This document shows, piece by piece, positions 1-13,520 of a stretch of 64,000 bases of DNA. Made by a program: the position numbers and the translations under genes. This DNA is from Chiridota heheva (taxonomy: Eukaryota > Echinodermata > Holothuroidea > Apodida > Chiridotidae). The notes below the pieces were generated by a model. The model had not been told where the DNA came from, ran no database searches, and worked only from the letters and a program-made list of their open reading frames with translations. The stretch spans positions 1,417,501 through 1,481,500 of the forward strand of contig JAIGNY010001269.1 of the NCBI GenBank assembly GCA_020152595.1, written 5' to 3'. Each line of letters begins with the position of its first letter. Within the stretch, counting starts at the first letter, position 1.

Positions 1-40
1 GGAGGATGTATGCCCCTAATAAATTTTCTAAGCAAACCTC

Positions 41-330
41 CGTGGCAGTGCGGTAAAGCTTCAGCTTTCCAATCTAACATCCCGGGTTCGATTCCCGGTG
101 GGTCTTCAATCAGTGCTCTACGACTGGTTGATAAAACAGCCGTCATGGTGGGCGTCTTGACATAAATACACCAATGGAGTTTTGTTGGGACTTATAAACC
201 TTGGTAAACCTAAACCTAAGCAGCAATTTTAAAAAGAAGCCTTTTACTTGTTCGTCCGATGAGTAATTGTCAACATTGGTCCTAGCTCCACAATCTTTGA
301 ACCCATAAGCGGAATTTGCCTACCGAAAGT
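41..330 (+). repeat. tRNA-derived SINE-like copy
   Basis: An A-box-like GTGGCAGTGCGG is followed by a perfect B box GGTTCGATTCC within CCCGG/CCCGG stems. The would-be acceptor stem does not pair, so this is not a working tRNA. The body (AGTGCTCTACGACTGG and on) is related to the copy at 3010. The 3' limit is unclear. Confidence 0.5.
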
Positions 331-990
331 ATTAGAAGATCAAAAGTGACAAGCAAAAACTGCAGAAGAGTACCCCTCTTTAAAGTGAAAAGTGACCGTC
401 AATTGCTGTCAAAAAACGCATATAAACTTGATTTTCTGCTCTCTCTGTTCCCCGAGCTCCTTCCGACACCTCTGGCGCTTTGGGTCCCATAACAAAGATA
501 TTGCAGTGTCATTGTTAGAGCCTAGTACCAATCGATTTTGCTCAGGGCCTGTAAGGTTTAACCACCTTCCGGGCATTCCAAAACCTTTTGTTGCGCCACT
601 GCTAATCAAACTTGTATTCCTTTCCTAACATCCCAAGCCTACCTAATGTAACTCCCCACCAACAAAAACAGTCTTATACCCACCTCCAAAACACATATTG
701 AGCTAATACATCATTTATGTTCTAGCATCACAACGATATTAAAGCTCCCGCTTGCATTTCCCCCAAAATAAACATCAAACATGTATTTCTTTCCAAACAA
801 CCCCAGCCTACTTGAACTAACAACCCACAAACAAACAAAAAAACTTAACCACCCCCAAAATATGTTGAGCTACTACATCATTGATGTTCTAGTTTCTGTT
901 TTTGAACTGTATTTGATTCTGAGAGGATGACCTCCCCCTACTCTTTGATCTTCATGTGTTTATTGGGGGTGCCTTGTCTGCACATGGATT
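331..990. other. Intergenic, nothing recognised
   Basis: AT-rich sequence. An open frame at 392-628 has no recognisable similarity or splice context and overlaps an equally open frame on the other strand. Confidence 0.5.
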
Positions 991-995
991 TGCCA

Positions 996-1253
996 CCCAG
1001 TAAACACAATAATGTAATAAAAACCTGAAAACCATTTTTTTTTTAAGTTGTAATTTTTGTTTTATGATATCATTTTGTGGTGTCATAAAAATGTTTTTAT
1101 AACAATATTTTTAAAAACAAAAATTATATAAAAAACATTTTTTGCATAATTTCATATAAAAAATGTTATAATGTTGTTTTTGTGACACCACATTTTGATA
1201 TTATTAATACATTATAACACAAAATGTTAGAAAAACGTTTTGTGTTGTCTGGG
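996..1253. mobile_element. AT-rich MITE-like inverted repeat
   Basis: Ends CCCAGTAAACACAA and the complement of TTGTGTTGTCTGGG form an imperfect terminal inverted repeat. Internal segments (GTGGTGTCAT against GTGACACCAC) also pair. About 258 bp, non-coding. I could not define a target-site duplication. Confidence 0.5.
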
Positions 1254-1424
1254 CAGTGGTTAAGTTTGCCACAATTACGGCATTTAGCTCCATAGGCAAG
1301 ACATTTAGACCCGCAGCTATATGTTGCAGTCCACAATTACCACAACGAGGTTAATTTGTGGTTCTAGGCCTGTTAGCCTATTTTTGTCAAGATCAACACT
1401 CACTTGGTTGTCACTATGTGTTAA

Positions 1425-2026
1425 AGGAATATTCCCATGTTTTTTTTGTTTTTTTTGGACCCTTTCATAAAAAAAGAAACAAATTTTAGAAACAATTTAG
1501 TACAAAAATCATGTTTATATGTTATTTCTATACCAGGAGATATTCAAATGTTAAGACGCACAAAAAAATGCCAATAAACAAATAGGAAAAGGCTCAGACA
1601 TCACAGCAACACATTCTCTCACAAAGTTGATGTATTTTATTAGAATCTATCATCCTTTTTATTAGTAAAACCTGCTAGAAAAATTAATTGATTAAAGTTA
1701 GGTATTTATCCACATTGCCAAATATCTGAATATACCCTATCTTCAATAACTTTGGAAAATTGTTTGTAATCATACAAAAACAACCAATTAACGTTCAAAG
1801 AAATACATAAACATTTGCAATCTATGACATCATCAAACACGAATTCATCATACTGTACAAAAAAAATTTTAAATGCTATTGAGAAATTTTGAAAAATCCA
1901 TATCTCCTGATCGGAATATGATATAAACCTGATTTTTGTACCGAATTAGCTCTAAAAGTATGATCTTTCAAATAAAATTTTATAAAAACCCATGCGAATA
2001 TGACAAAAACCCATGGGAATATTCCT
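1425..2026. mobile_element. TTAA-flanked MITE, family A
   Basis: TTAA|AGGAATATTCCCATG at the left and CATGGGAATATTCCT|TTAA at the right: a perfect 15-bp terminal inverted repeat with a TTAA target duplication, as made by piggyBac or Kolobok transposases. About 602 bp, non-coding. The AGG start fits Kolobok better than piggyBac (inference). Confidence 0.75.
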
Positions 2027-2149
2027 TTAACTCATGTGCAACAGTAGCTTCATATGCACGAGCTCTATCCATGTCATCTTTACCTAAAAAGTCTCTTGGA
2101 CTATTTTTAATAAAGTGTTTTGGACTTGTTTGTGTGTAGTATACCTATC

Positions 2150-2800
2150 ACCAGCTGTTCAATCAACCTATTCTTAACTCAGTTGATATACAAAGTGAAT
2201 ACAATATCAATTAGCTTTTTCCAACAAAATGCAACACAAAATTTACCATTATTATTTGACCTCTGATCTTTGACCTTTAAGTGACATGTCACATCCGTTC
2301 CCAAGACACAACGTTTTATCATCCTTAATCAACCCACCAAATTATAACCCAATTTGCCCTTGCGGTATTTGCATAACACGCGACCAATTAAAGTTTACCA
2401 ATTTATATTAATTATTTTTGACCTTTAAATAATGTTCCACGCGACCAAATTAAAGTTTAACCCAATGTCACTTACTCTTATCCCTGGAAGCGCAACACAA
2501 CATTTATCATTTTTAAATCAATCGTTTGACCTCTGACCTTTAACCTTTAAATGACATAACCCACTATGTGTGGTACATAATTACCTTTCATCACCATCCA
2601 CCAACCCATCAAGTAAAAAAACTCCAGACACCAACTCATCAAGGATCAATCAAATAGCACGAAGTACGTTTTTCCAACGAAATGCAGCTCAAAATTTACC
2701 ATTATTATTTGACCTCTGACCTTTGACCTTTAAGCGACATGTCATATCTATTCCGAAACATAAATTTACACCATCCTTCGTCAACCTACCAAGTAACAAC
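2150..2800. repeat. Degenerate repeats rich in TGACCT half-sites
   Basis: About three or four diverged units containing CCAACGAAATGCA, TTTACCATTATTATTTGACC and GACCTTTAAGTGACATGTCA. Units at about 2255, 2524 and 2710 each carry spaced TGACCT-like hexamers. Confidence 0.5.
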
Positions 2801-3009
2801 CAACCATTTTTTTCTTCTTCAAAGATTCTGACTTTTCATTAAAAAAAGTAATACAAATATCGCTTTAAAAAGAATAAAATTGTGAAATTTCATACACATA
2901 GCCCATACACTATTATGAAATTCCCAACTGACAGAGTTGGGGCCCAACAGCCAGACATCTTGGACTTTTTCATACTTAACATGCCTACTTTTGTATTCCC
3001 AGCTTATCT

Positions 3010-3300
3010 ACCTACTGTGGTGTAGCGGATATCATACATGTCTACAGACCACGAGGTCCTGGGTTCAAGCCTGGGTTGGGTAAATACGCCAGTGCACCAC
3101 AACTGGTTATCAAAGGCCGTGAACATTGACTTGCTTGTCGATGTTATGTCTGTCCGTACGTCGTACCTGTGTTCTCGTCCGGGTCGTATTAGGCGTTTCG
3201 TGATAGCATTGTTACTATCATAACCGATTACGCAAGTGACGACCCCGTTATTGTAATTGGGTGTTCACTCGTCGTCGTCGGCCTTCCTAAAGCTGTGCGA
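3010..3300 (+). repeat. tRNA-derived SINE-like copy
   Basis: TGGTGTAGCGG (A-box-like) and GGTTCAAGCC (B box) head a body with CACCACAACTGGTTATCAAA and GATGTTATGTCTGTCCGTAC. Related to the copy at 41 and, in reverse, to 33380-33465. The frame 3038-3223 inside it is not a gene. Confidence 0.55.
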
Positions 3301-4060
3301 GCCACCGCAATAATTAATCAGTTTAGTGGGACATCTTTAAAATGTGCCATGCAAGCCAAAAACTTACTATTTGGACCCAGACCATTGTCATGACATGGAC
3401 TGACGTGCCCTACTTCATCTTCTTTGTAAGATTAAAAAAAGTGCCCCTTTACAGAGATAATATAATTTAATTTAAAATATTTTCAATATATGCAAGTCCC
3501 ATTATTATACCCTTTATATAATTGATCTTTGACAAATTGAAGAAAGTAACACAAACATCATAAAAAATACTCAATTTTTTTCTCGTGGAGCTCCTTTAAT
3601 TTGGGTTCTGGAAAAAAAAAAAAAACAAATAGGGGCCCTTGCCAACTCGCTGAAGACTGTGAATTTGGGCCATTTATTCTCAGCAAGAAAATGACCTTCT
3701 TAATAATTTTAATAACCTATATCTATAGGTCTAAATCCTTCCGATTTATAGACTTATGATCTATACATTTTCCAAGTTGTGTAAATTTTGGTTTTATTTG
3801 ACCAAATTTTGGACCAAAATGTTTCGAATTTTTGAAGAAAAATAGAAGAAGGGAAATGAGCCTTCAGTAAATTTCGGACCAATGAAAGTTTATAAATAAA
3901 TTTTCCAATATGGTGGTGGTGGTGGGGAGAGGATGGGGGGGGGGGGGGGTGACCCTATACTGCTGTGCTGCATGCTTTGAAAATATGACAGTGCCCCTCA
4001 TGACCTGTGCTCTCTCCTTGTTGTTATTTTTCAAACAGAGAATATATGACTTCTTGGAAG
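3301..4060. other. Intergenic, nothing but a G15 run
   Basis: AT-rich with no recognisable gene. A run of 15 G lies at 3935-3949. Confidence 0.4.
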
Positions 4061-4069
4061 AAGATTTTC

Positions 4070-4255
4070 CTGAAGACTTCCCCAGAAAAATTTATTCCCC
4101 AGAAAAATTAATTTCCCAGAAAAATTGTTTTCCCCAGAAAAATTCATTGCCTTAGAAAAATTTATTTCCCCAAAATAGTTCATTCCCAGAAAAATTCTCC
4201 CCAGAAAATTTCATTCCACAGAAAATTTCAGTCCCCAGAAAATTTCTTTCCCAAT
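4070..4255. repeat. Short tandem array of CCCAGAAAAATTT-type units
   Basis: About ten diverged units of roughly 18-20 bp containing CCCAGAAAAATT. Confidence 0.65.
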
Positions 4256-4752
4256 TCTCTCTGTAATGTATTAGGCCCTGCCTCACCCGCGTGAAGAATG
4301 TTACTTATTACTTATTACTTTTTGGCTGCCGCTGAAGACGTAAATAATATAGCCTGAGGTGTCGCGTGTTTGGAAGTCGCACAAACACTTGGAATTCGTG
4401 TTTGTAAGAGGCCTCCGTCACTACGTTTTATTGCCTGATGATAGCAAATGTGGTTAATACGTGTTTCTTTTTCTAACTAGTAAGGCATTTTATTTCTTTT
4501 ATTTCTTTCAGATTACAAATACCAGGAGGCAGAACCGATCTAGCTAATACAATACAATACAATACAATACAATTTATTACAGTGCTCTAGGCCATCTGGC
4601 CTTTGTCACAAACATTAACGATAAAATTAAATGGTACATGATTGAGGTTCTTACAACAAACAATAATCAAAGAGAAAGAAACAAACGTCTTGCTTCCATT
4701 GCGTGTAAAATAAAGTGTGATAACTGCAAAAATAAGTATTTAGAACTAGCTG

Positions 4753-7700
4753 CTAATAAAATATTACATTTTGTTCTAGTTGCAGTCTGAAAGAAATATT
4801 TTGGGATAAATTTACAGCGGATTTCAGAAAGTGATGGAAAATTAGGAGAAAATGATATTCATCTCCAACTTCTTTCAAATTGCAAACCTGACAGAACCTC
4901 TGTTCATAGGTTATATTACAATAACGGCCTTCGTTGACTTCAATTTCAAGGCAAGCACATCTGATTTTGGAGACCAACTTTTAAACTTAAAACATTATTG
5001 AATAATAGGTATGGCTCTGCATAGCTTTCTGTTTTAAATTGTGCATAACAACGCAAAGAACTTCTAGATTTAATATCACTCAACCAGTTCTGTCCATCTA
5101 TATCAAAAACTCGCTGCTTAAAATTTTCATAGAAATGTGTAGTAATCCCTTCTCCCTGCCCTTCCCAAACATTACCAAACCCAGTTTCATACAAAATATT
5201 TTTAACACACAGTCCCCATGATAGCACTCCTTTGTTTGCCAATATTCTTTGTTCTACATAACAATGAGTCTGATACCTGTCTTTATCAAGAATAAGAAGT
5301 CTTAACCAATATGTTATTTGTTTTAGTATTGTTTGACTTTTAAAGGAAAAAGCGACCCAGCTCTCCTAGAGCTATAATATTTATGGCATTTGGTGGTAAA
5401 CCCAAAACATATTTATGAAACGAATTGTAAACTCGTATTGTACTTTCATGGGGGGTAATACCCCATAACTCAGAACCGTATGTTAAAATAGGCATTATCT
5501 TTTGATCAAAAATTTGAAGGATATTACTTACAGGTAAATCAATAGTTCTAGACAAAATTTTCTTAAAATTGAATAAAGCAACCTTAGACTTTGAACTCTG
5601 TTGAACTTGGGATTTTGACCATACTCCTTTTGGCGTAAAATTTAATCCTAAGTAATTATAGTTATTTACAGTCTCAATAATTTTGCCTTTGAAATAAAAA
5701 CGTTCACTTCTTGCAATGTGTCCACCCTTTCTAAAAACCATTACCTTCGTTTTATCTGAGTTTACAGTCAAATCATTCTCTTCACAATAATCTTGGAAAA
5801 CATTTAGTAAACTTTGCAAGGAATAAACATTTTCAGAGAAGATAACGAGGTCATCTGCATAAAGAAGACAACATATATTATTGTTATTTATAAGAATTCC
5901 TCGGGTGTTTGTGGACTTCAATCGCTCTTCAATATCATTGATATAAAGTAAAAATAAGTACGGGGATAGATTACAACCTTATCTCAGACCTCTTGCACAA
6001 TCAAATTTGGGGTAAGACCGTCCTTTGTCTTCACACATGACTCAATATTACTATACATTGATATAAGTATCTCGTAGAATTTACCCCTCATTCCCATATT
6101 ATAAAGTTTCTTGAATAAAATACTGCGATTGATGTTATCAAATGCGGCTTTAAAATCAACAAAAGTGGCGTAAAGTTTACCGCGTGGTTTACTCAATGCT
6201 TTAGAAATGACAGTGTGAAGTACAAAAGAATTATCAATCGTAAAGAACAATGCTCGAAAACCTGCCTGAGCAAGAGAAAGGATATTATGATCCGAGAGCC
6301 AGTCACATAGTCTAATACATAAAACTTGTGTAAATACTTTTTTTAAAGCACACAATAGTGTAATAGGCCGATAACTACTTGGTAGGTTTTTTTCCCTTTC
6401 TTGAATACGGGACAAATTATTCCAACTTGCCCAGCACTGGGAATTTTGGCAGTACAAAGAATGCTGTCAATCAATGCATGTATAGCACGCCTCAGCGATT
6501 TAGGTAAATTTTTGATAATTTCAATTTGAACACCATCGATACCACACGCTTTGCCTTGTTTTTGTGAATTGATTGCTTTCTCAACTTCATTAATTGTAAT
6601 GTTGACATCCAAAATATCATCAGAAACTTCCAATGAGGAATATGAAATATCAAAATATACTGTAGAATCGTTAAATTCAAAAACAGACGTAAAGTATTTA
6701 AACCATTCAATAGCTGGAATATCATTTGTATTCTTGTTTGTGGGAGCTTTAAAGAAAGCCCAAAACTTCTTATTGTCTTTTGTTTTGCTAAAGTAAGAAG
6801 CTCCTTTGTTTTATTTTCCATGAATTGTGTTTTCTTGTATGTAATGAATTTATTGTAACTTTTCTTTATATCACAAAAACGTTCCTGACTTTCATTGCTA
6901 CGTTGTATTTTATGTTCTTTAAGCGCTTTCCTAACCCTTGATTTAAATTCAAAACAATCTTGATCAAACCAATTTTGCGGTTTCGGAAGAATTGCGTTTC
7001 CCTTAATACATCTCACACCATAGATCCTTTTTAGTAAATCATTTATTTGTGTCACCGCTACTTCAGGATTGTTATTTTCCAAAAAGCCCATGATTTCCTC
7101 TATTGTGTCCAATGTATCATTATTCCCCCACTTTTCAGAATATTTATTTTGTCTTTCTTTGTACCAGACTGTTTTCATTAGAGGAACACAATCAATAGAC
7201 TGTGATCGTTCACCACTAACATTGGTATGGTGAACACTATTTACGTAATTAATATCAAAAGTTAGTGGTAAATGTGGCGAATCTACAGCATCACCAACTA
7301 TAAGATTAGTAATTACTCTGTTATCGAGCAACTTCTGAGATGCTATTATGTAATCAACGACACTTTGCCCCGTTGATGAAATGTAAGTATATCCTCCGGT
7401 TTTCCTTACAGGGGCAATCTACCATTACAAATCCGCACGTTAGTACTTCTGCATAAGTCAATTAACAAATTACCATACAAGTTAACACCATTATCAACAG
7501 AGTATCGACATGAATGAATACCAGGTTCAGAAATTCCTAAAGCATTGTTATCGTCCAATTCAATAAAATCCGACAATTGAGCAGTTCTAGCATTAAAGTC
7601 TCCAGCTAATATAAATGAGCATTCATTACGCAAACTATCTAGAACAACAACGTCTTGTTCCTGTCTTTTAAAAATGGCCACATCAGAATATGGTGAATTC

Positions 7701-8028
7701 TTAGGTGGGTTGTACAATGCACACAACTAAATCGGCGGGTTGTTTAATGAAGAAGGAAGATGTATTCATATATGATTATCAGAACCTAAGTTCTGTACTC
7801 GCTGTAATATCAAGCTACTCTTGAAAAACACAAAACGCCTCCAGAATTGTTCATAGCCCGCGAAATGCGTTTCCTTACTGCTGTAAATTCCTTATAGCCC
7901 TCAATAATTATTTCGTCACTGCTTCCTAGCCAAGTTTCCATGAAACAAATTATATCAAAAGCCGTGCAGTACCTCTTAAAATCGGGATTTTCAAGTTTTT
8001 TTTCGAATACCTTCAACATTCCACACAA
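4753..8028 (-). pseudogene. LINE ORF2 (endonuclease plus reverse transcriptase), multiply frameshifted
   Basis: Minus-strand pieces 8028-7810, 7726-7406, 7331-6492, 6457-5984, 5921-5340, 5242-4946 and 4977-4753 read through one ORF2. Visible landmarks: ETWLGSSDE and AGDFNAR (APE endonuclease), GIDGVQIE and YRPITLLC (RT fingers), DFKAAFDNINR (RT motif A), LLYADDLVIFSE (RT catalytic YADD), DKTKVMVFRKGG, and a C-terminal RFCQVCN then DEYHFL. At least five frame breaks make it non-functional. Confidence 0.85.
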
Positions 8029-8179
8029 GTATTTTAATACTAATTATGTTACTCCCATAATTAATGATGTGGGTCCTATGCTCTTGGGTAACGGTGGATT
8101 GTCTGTCGATTACAGGAAATAAATTGGTCCAACGAAACTCTTTGCTTGTACCAGTTCTTGAACGGCCAGGGCCTGACCA

Positions 8180-9065
8180 TCAATCTTTTTTCTTTTTAAT
8201 GGAGTTGGTATTTTCGTCCCAGATAAATGCCTGATCCTCGATAATCAATTTATCATAGCGAATTGTCGCCTTCTTGTCTTCATCTCGGGCTTCCTTCATA
8301 TAGGGCAGCAGTTTCTTTTGCAGGTACCTAGTGTGCTTTGTTAGGTCTTCGCTTACCCGAATTCCGGTGCCTTTCAGTTTTTTGATCGCTTCCCTCAGCA
8401 CAAGTTCCTTGTCCTTGAATTTCAAAAACTTGGCAATGATGGGTTGGGGTTTACCTTTCGATTTTAGACGGTGACATCTTTGAAGGGTGATTGCATCAGC
8501 ATCGAGGCCAAGTTTTTCTCCCATGAACGATTTCAATTTTATTTCCGGTTCGGCCCATAATTCTTTAGGGGTGCCTGGAATGCCAAAAATAAAAGATTTT
8601 CCGACGGAGATGTGCTTCAAGTTGATCGTTTCTAAGTTCCAAAACATGTAGTTTCTTCTTTATTTCGGTGTTATCAGTTTCCAAGTCATTTTGTACGTCT
8701 TCAATGTTATCCATTCTTGTCTTTAATAAGCTTAAGTCACGAGAAATGCCATCGACTTTTGTATTCAAGTCAGTTAAGTTTTTGTTGATTTTTGTCAATA
8801 TTGCAGACAAATCAACTTCACCTTCATCTTGATTAGATCTCGTACTTCTGGGTCCTGGGTTAAGTTCAACATCTCCTGCTAGTAATAACAAAAGGACACA
8901 TACCAAAGTATTCTTCAAAGTTAATGCATTGGAGATACCGACGATTCCTGTAATACGGTTTGTATGAATAACGCAGCTTGGAGGAAAGCTTAGGCTACAC
9001 TTTCCACACCAGCCACAAGAAAACTGTCCAATTTTGCGTCTCCATTGCTCTGTTGATATTCCCAT
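8180..9065 (-). pseudogene. LINE ORF1 with 2A-like N-terminus, frameshifted
   Basis: Two overlapping frames (9065-8565 and 8647-8180) form one ORF1 broken by a frameshift near 8640. In order: a Cys-rich start, a hydrophobic stretch (about residues 47-62), the 2A-like motif at residues 64-72, a predicted coiled coil with leucine/isoleucine heptads (about 90-160), then a Transposase_22-like RNA-binding part with FIFGIPGTP and RCHRLKSKGKPQPIIAKF. In L1-like elements this protein packages the RNA. Not intact here. Confidence 0.75.
8850..8876 (-). other. 2A-like ribosome-skipping motif (GDVELNPGP) in LINE ORF1
   Basis: The codons spell GDVELNPGP, matching the DxExNPGP core of 2A peptides. It sits directly after VCVLLLLLA, a signal-peptide-like core. 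2A sequences have been described in sea urchin and other invertebrate APE-type LINEs. Activity here is inferred. Confidence 0.8.
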
Positions 9066-9284
9066 TTTGCAAACATCTATCCTCTATATCCATGTAATAA
9101 TACAGTCAATTTTTGCAAGAAAAGGGCAGTTGTTACCCTGCAAAAACGTGGAATGATCAGAGACTATGTTAAACGTGCATCTTACCAATCAGACGCCCTC
9201 AATCAGATAATAGCTAATATCTAGCTAGAACTGATATTGTTATTAAAAAGTTTGTTTTTGGTAACAAAATGAAGTCATTTGAAA

Positions 9285-10140
<856 letters not shown>

Positions 10141-11339
10141 CTGCTCTTGAAATTACTCTTTATCATTTAAATAGCATTTTAAAGACTTTTAAGTAGCTTT
10201 TGATACGTTCCCAAATAATATTTTCTGCTCGGATCATTTCGATCAGTCACTCATAAACACAGTGACGTAGCCATGGGAGTGCCTGGAGCACAAATGAAAT
10301 TGATTAAATCCCCCACTACCCCACATAATTGCCACTCAATTCATGCAAATGTCATTTACAAACTGAGCAGCTGCATCAGAAATTAGGTAACTGTCCGATA
10401 CAGCGTATTATCTGATTATTAGAATGTGCTGTAATTTGTACAACTTGTAGACACTGTGCTTATGTTATTTAAAGAGAGACAAAGATATTATAAATTTAGT
10501 CAGAAAGCTACATAAAAGACATTCAATCCCCGTAATTCGGTAACAAAATATGACTACAAAAAGGGTCATCCCCTTAATTTTGAGGAAGAAAAAAATAATT
10601 CATCAATTTACAATATCGTACTTTTTGCAGAGGGATGTGAAATACAAGAAAGTACAGGTACCCAGAATCCCTGAAAGACAGACTAGCAAGATTAGAGATT
10701 TTTGAGGCAGAGTAAGTTCATGCATTGGTCTCTTTTTGTTTCTATAATTTTTTCAGGGACGCTGGAACAATAGACGGGGAAGGGACAGACCTAAACTTGA
10801 AAGAAAAGGCACCATGTTCCTGGAAATGTCTATAAAAAAACTGGTTTAATTTCAGACTACCCCTAAACAGAAACAGAAATATACAGAAGTTACTTCGAAC
10901 ACAAATCTTTTATTAAGAAAAGCAAAGCTTTTCAAGGGGTTTTTAACAACAATTTTCCACTTTTTGAATTGTTATAACTTTTAAACGGAATAAGATATTA
11001 ACATTGTTTTTTCACCATTTTGTTTCTAAACATTTTGACTATCATATGTGAAAAAAATAGAAATCCATAGGAATATTTCGTTTAGCATCAATGTAGGCCT
11101 ACGCAGGGTGCAGGGTTTCATAAGTGGGGCCAGGCCGCCCACCCCCAACTGAATTTTTATGAAAAGCACAAAATTAAATGGAATTTTTACCTGAAAAAAA
11201 AATGAATAGCGGAGGGGGCAAAAAAGAAAAGAGCATAACAATCCACGTATAGTTTTTATCTCCGCGACTGTTCAGTCTTATCCCTGATTGCCTAGTCTTT
11301 CCCTTCTGATGAGTCTTTCCCCCGACTAAACATAAAAGA
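10141..11339. other. Intergenic; MITE fragment, otherwise nothing recognised
   Basis: About 10955-11085 resembles the right half of a TTAA MITE (TTATAACTTTTAAACGGAATAAG, then AAATCCATAGGAATATT spread over the segment). No gene is evident. Confidence 0.4.
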
Positions 11340-12500
11340 GGGCCCCGTGGTCAACGCATTAAAGATACAAACTCTTCGCCTCGGCATCTCGTCTATGGAG
11401 TGCCTCAAGGATCAGTAATCGGACCACCTGTTTTTACATACTATACTTCCCCTATGGAAAGTATTATCACATCTCATGGCCTGCATGGGATGATTTATGC
11501 AGATGATACACAGGTTTATGTGTCAATGAATAGAAACGAAAAAGACCAGAGTATTGCAAAACTTGAATCGTGTGTAGAGGAAATCAAGACATGGTGTGCT
11601 GACAACAAACTAATTCTTAATGATAGTAAAACTGAAGTAATTCATATTTCGTCACGTTTTCTAAGCACTACTCCAGTTTCCTCTGTTATGATTGGTAATT
11701 CATGTATATCTCCTGTTTCCTGTGTTAAAGACCTAGGTGTTATTTTTGATGATAAGCTTACACTGCTGCCACATGTAAATAATATATGCCGCTCCGCTTC
11801 ACTTGCCATCAGAAAAATCAGCCAAATTCGTAAATATCTTGATCAAAAGTCAACTGAGACACTTATTCACGCATTTGTATCATCCAGACTTGATTGTTGC
11901 AACAGTATCTTATTTGGACTTCCTTCTCAACAAATCTCAAAGCTTCAGCGCATTCAAAACACTGCTGCCAGATTAGTTACTCTCACAAGTAAGAAATCTC
12001 ACATTAAACCCATCCTCCACCAACTTCATTGGCTTCCTATATGTGAAAGAATAAACTACAAGCTTCTCACCCTCACATACAAAGCCATCCATGGTCTTGC
12101 TCCAAATTATATTTCCAACTTACTCACCTTACAATTACCAACTCGCTCACTCAGATCTAACAGTGCTATTCTCCTAAAGCCGCCAAAAATTAACACCAAG
12201 ACTTACGGTGAACGTTCTTTTCAATATGCAGCCCCAAACTCTGGAACATTCTCCGATCTACATCAGAAATGCCCCTACTTTAGATATTTTTAAGAGTGTA
12301 TTGAAAACACACCTTTTCATGAGTTCCCCTCATTGGAACTTGTAACTTTATCCTGCTTGTATCTTTTTAAGTATGGTTTTTGTTCTCTTACTGTTTGTAT
12401 CTTAAGGTTTTCTCATCTTATATTTGTTTATGTAAAGCGCATTGAGACCGTTTGGTATAATGCGCTATATAAAAATGTATTATTATTATTATTATTATTA
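11340..12500 (+). pseudogene. 5'-truncated L2/CR1-like LINE, reverse transcriptase part
   Basis: The open frame from about 11340 to 12293 carries VPQGSVIGPP, the catalytic MIYADDTQVY, NDSKTEVIH, LGVIFDDKLT, SRLDCCNSILFGLP and LHWLPICERINYK, the typical order of an L2/CR1-type RT and its C-terminal region. A frameshift near 12240 hides the usual WN-L ending, which is visible in another frame as far as KTHLF. The 3' end has GCGCTATATAAAAATG followed by (TTA)n at 12478-12500. The EN domain and ORF1 are missing. Confidence 0.85.
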
Positions 12501-13207
12501 TCCCCTTGTGTGCGCCATTCAACCTAACATTGTCTCAATTATAACAGAAATAACATGTCAGAACACTTCTGGAAACAATATGACAACACAAAGGGAAATT
12601 GCAAGAATCAATGTATTTTGTCAGTATCACCGATAAAGATGCTTATATGTTACAAAACTTGTTTACATTTTAGTTTGATTATCAAAGTTTAATAGATCAG
12701 ACCCTGTAAACATTGACAAAGGTGGCTCTCTCAGCAGCTAAAACACCGGCGCTTTCGGGACTTTTTACCCCCGGCACCCCAGGGGACCCCACCAAACCTC
12801 GTCCCTGGAGCCTACTTTGCTATTTTGAATCCAAATTCGAGCAATTTTAATCAAACTTTCTTCTTGTTTTTAAACTTCTAAAGAGGCATGAAAATAGGGA
12901 CTCTTGTTTTTTTTTCATTCTTTCACCATTCTTCCCGAAAAATACTGCTGCTGCAAAAATAATTGTCGATTTTTCGAAGCTGGGGGAAATTCACCCCCTT
13001 GCCCCTGATATAATGTATCACTAAGAAACATGGAATTAAGAGGGGTATTTTAAACAGAGGACGAATGACGCATTAGGAGTACCATAATGAAATTCCTGCT
13101 TTACCGTAGGCACCAGGTCTACGTGAAAAATTTATTTTATCAAGGTGTAACAAAATAAAAAGGTACAATAAGTCGAATTGGAAATATAAACTGTTAATAA
13201 GAATATG
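12501..13207. other. Intergenic, nothing recognised
   Basis: No coding, RNA or repeat signal that I can support. Confidence 0.4.
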
Positions 13208-13420
13208 GTGATAAATTTATTTCAAAATAAATGTTAACATACCAATACATTGATTACAATCTATTCGAATTCGTAACATTTATTTACAAGTTTGGTTGAA
13301 GTTGCAGGAAAAATATGATGATAAAGTTATTCAAAAATTAGAAATGTTAACATACCAATAAATTGATTACAACCAATCTGAATTCGTTAAATTTATTTGC
13401 AAGTTTGGTTGGAATTTCTA
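13208..13420. repeat. Two-copy tandem repeat, period about 113 bp
   Basis: ATGTTAACATACCAATA occurs at 13231 and 13344, with the surrounding ~100 bp similar. It is followed at about 13460-13520 by a family-B MITE end (AGTCCTCTTTCATACAAAAT). Confidence 0.6.
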
Positions 13421-13520
13421 GAAGACATAATTTTGAATACTTATTTTACTATATTTTGTTTTTTGAAGTCCTCTTTCATACAAAATGGACATGCTTGACC
13501 CCTGCACCAATCCTTCAAAA

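Larger units (their letters stand above)
4545..9120 (-). mobile_element. Degenerate APE-type non-LTR retrotransposon (LINE), minus strand
   Basis: Read on the minus strand, it has ORF1 (9065-8180), then ORF2 with an APE endonuclease (about 8028-7406), a reverse transcriptase (about 6633-5340) and a C-terminal Cys/His-type region (to about 4753). A 3' UTR follows, ending in a (TTGTA)n tail at 4545-4570. It is nearly full length but broken by several frameshifts and stops, so inactive. The 5' end is set loosely near 9120. I cannot assign the clade with confidence. Confidence 0.85.

Noticed and set aside
41..110. A genuine tRNA gene
   Set aside because: A and B boxes are present, but the acceptor stem does not pair and the sequence continues into a SINE body found elsewhere in the window.
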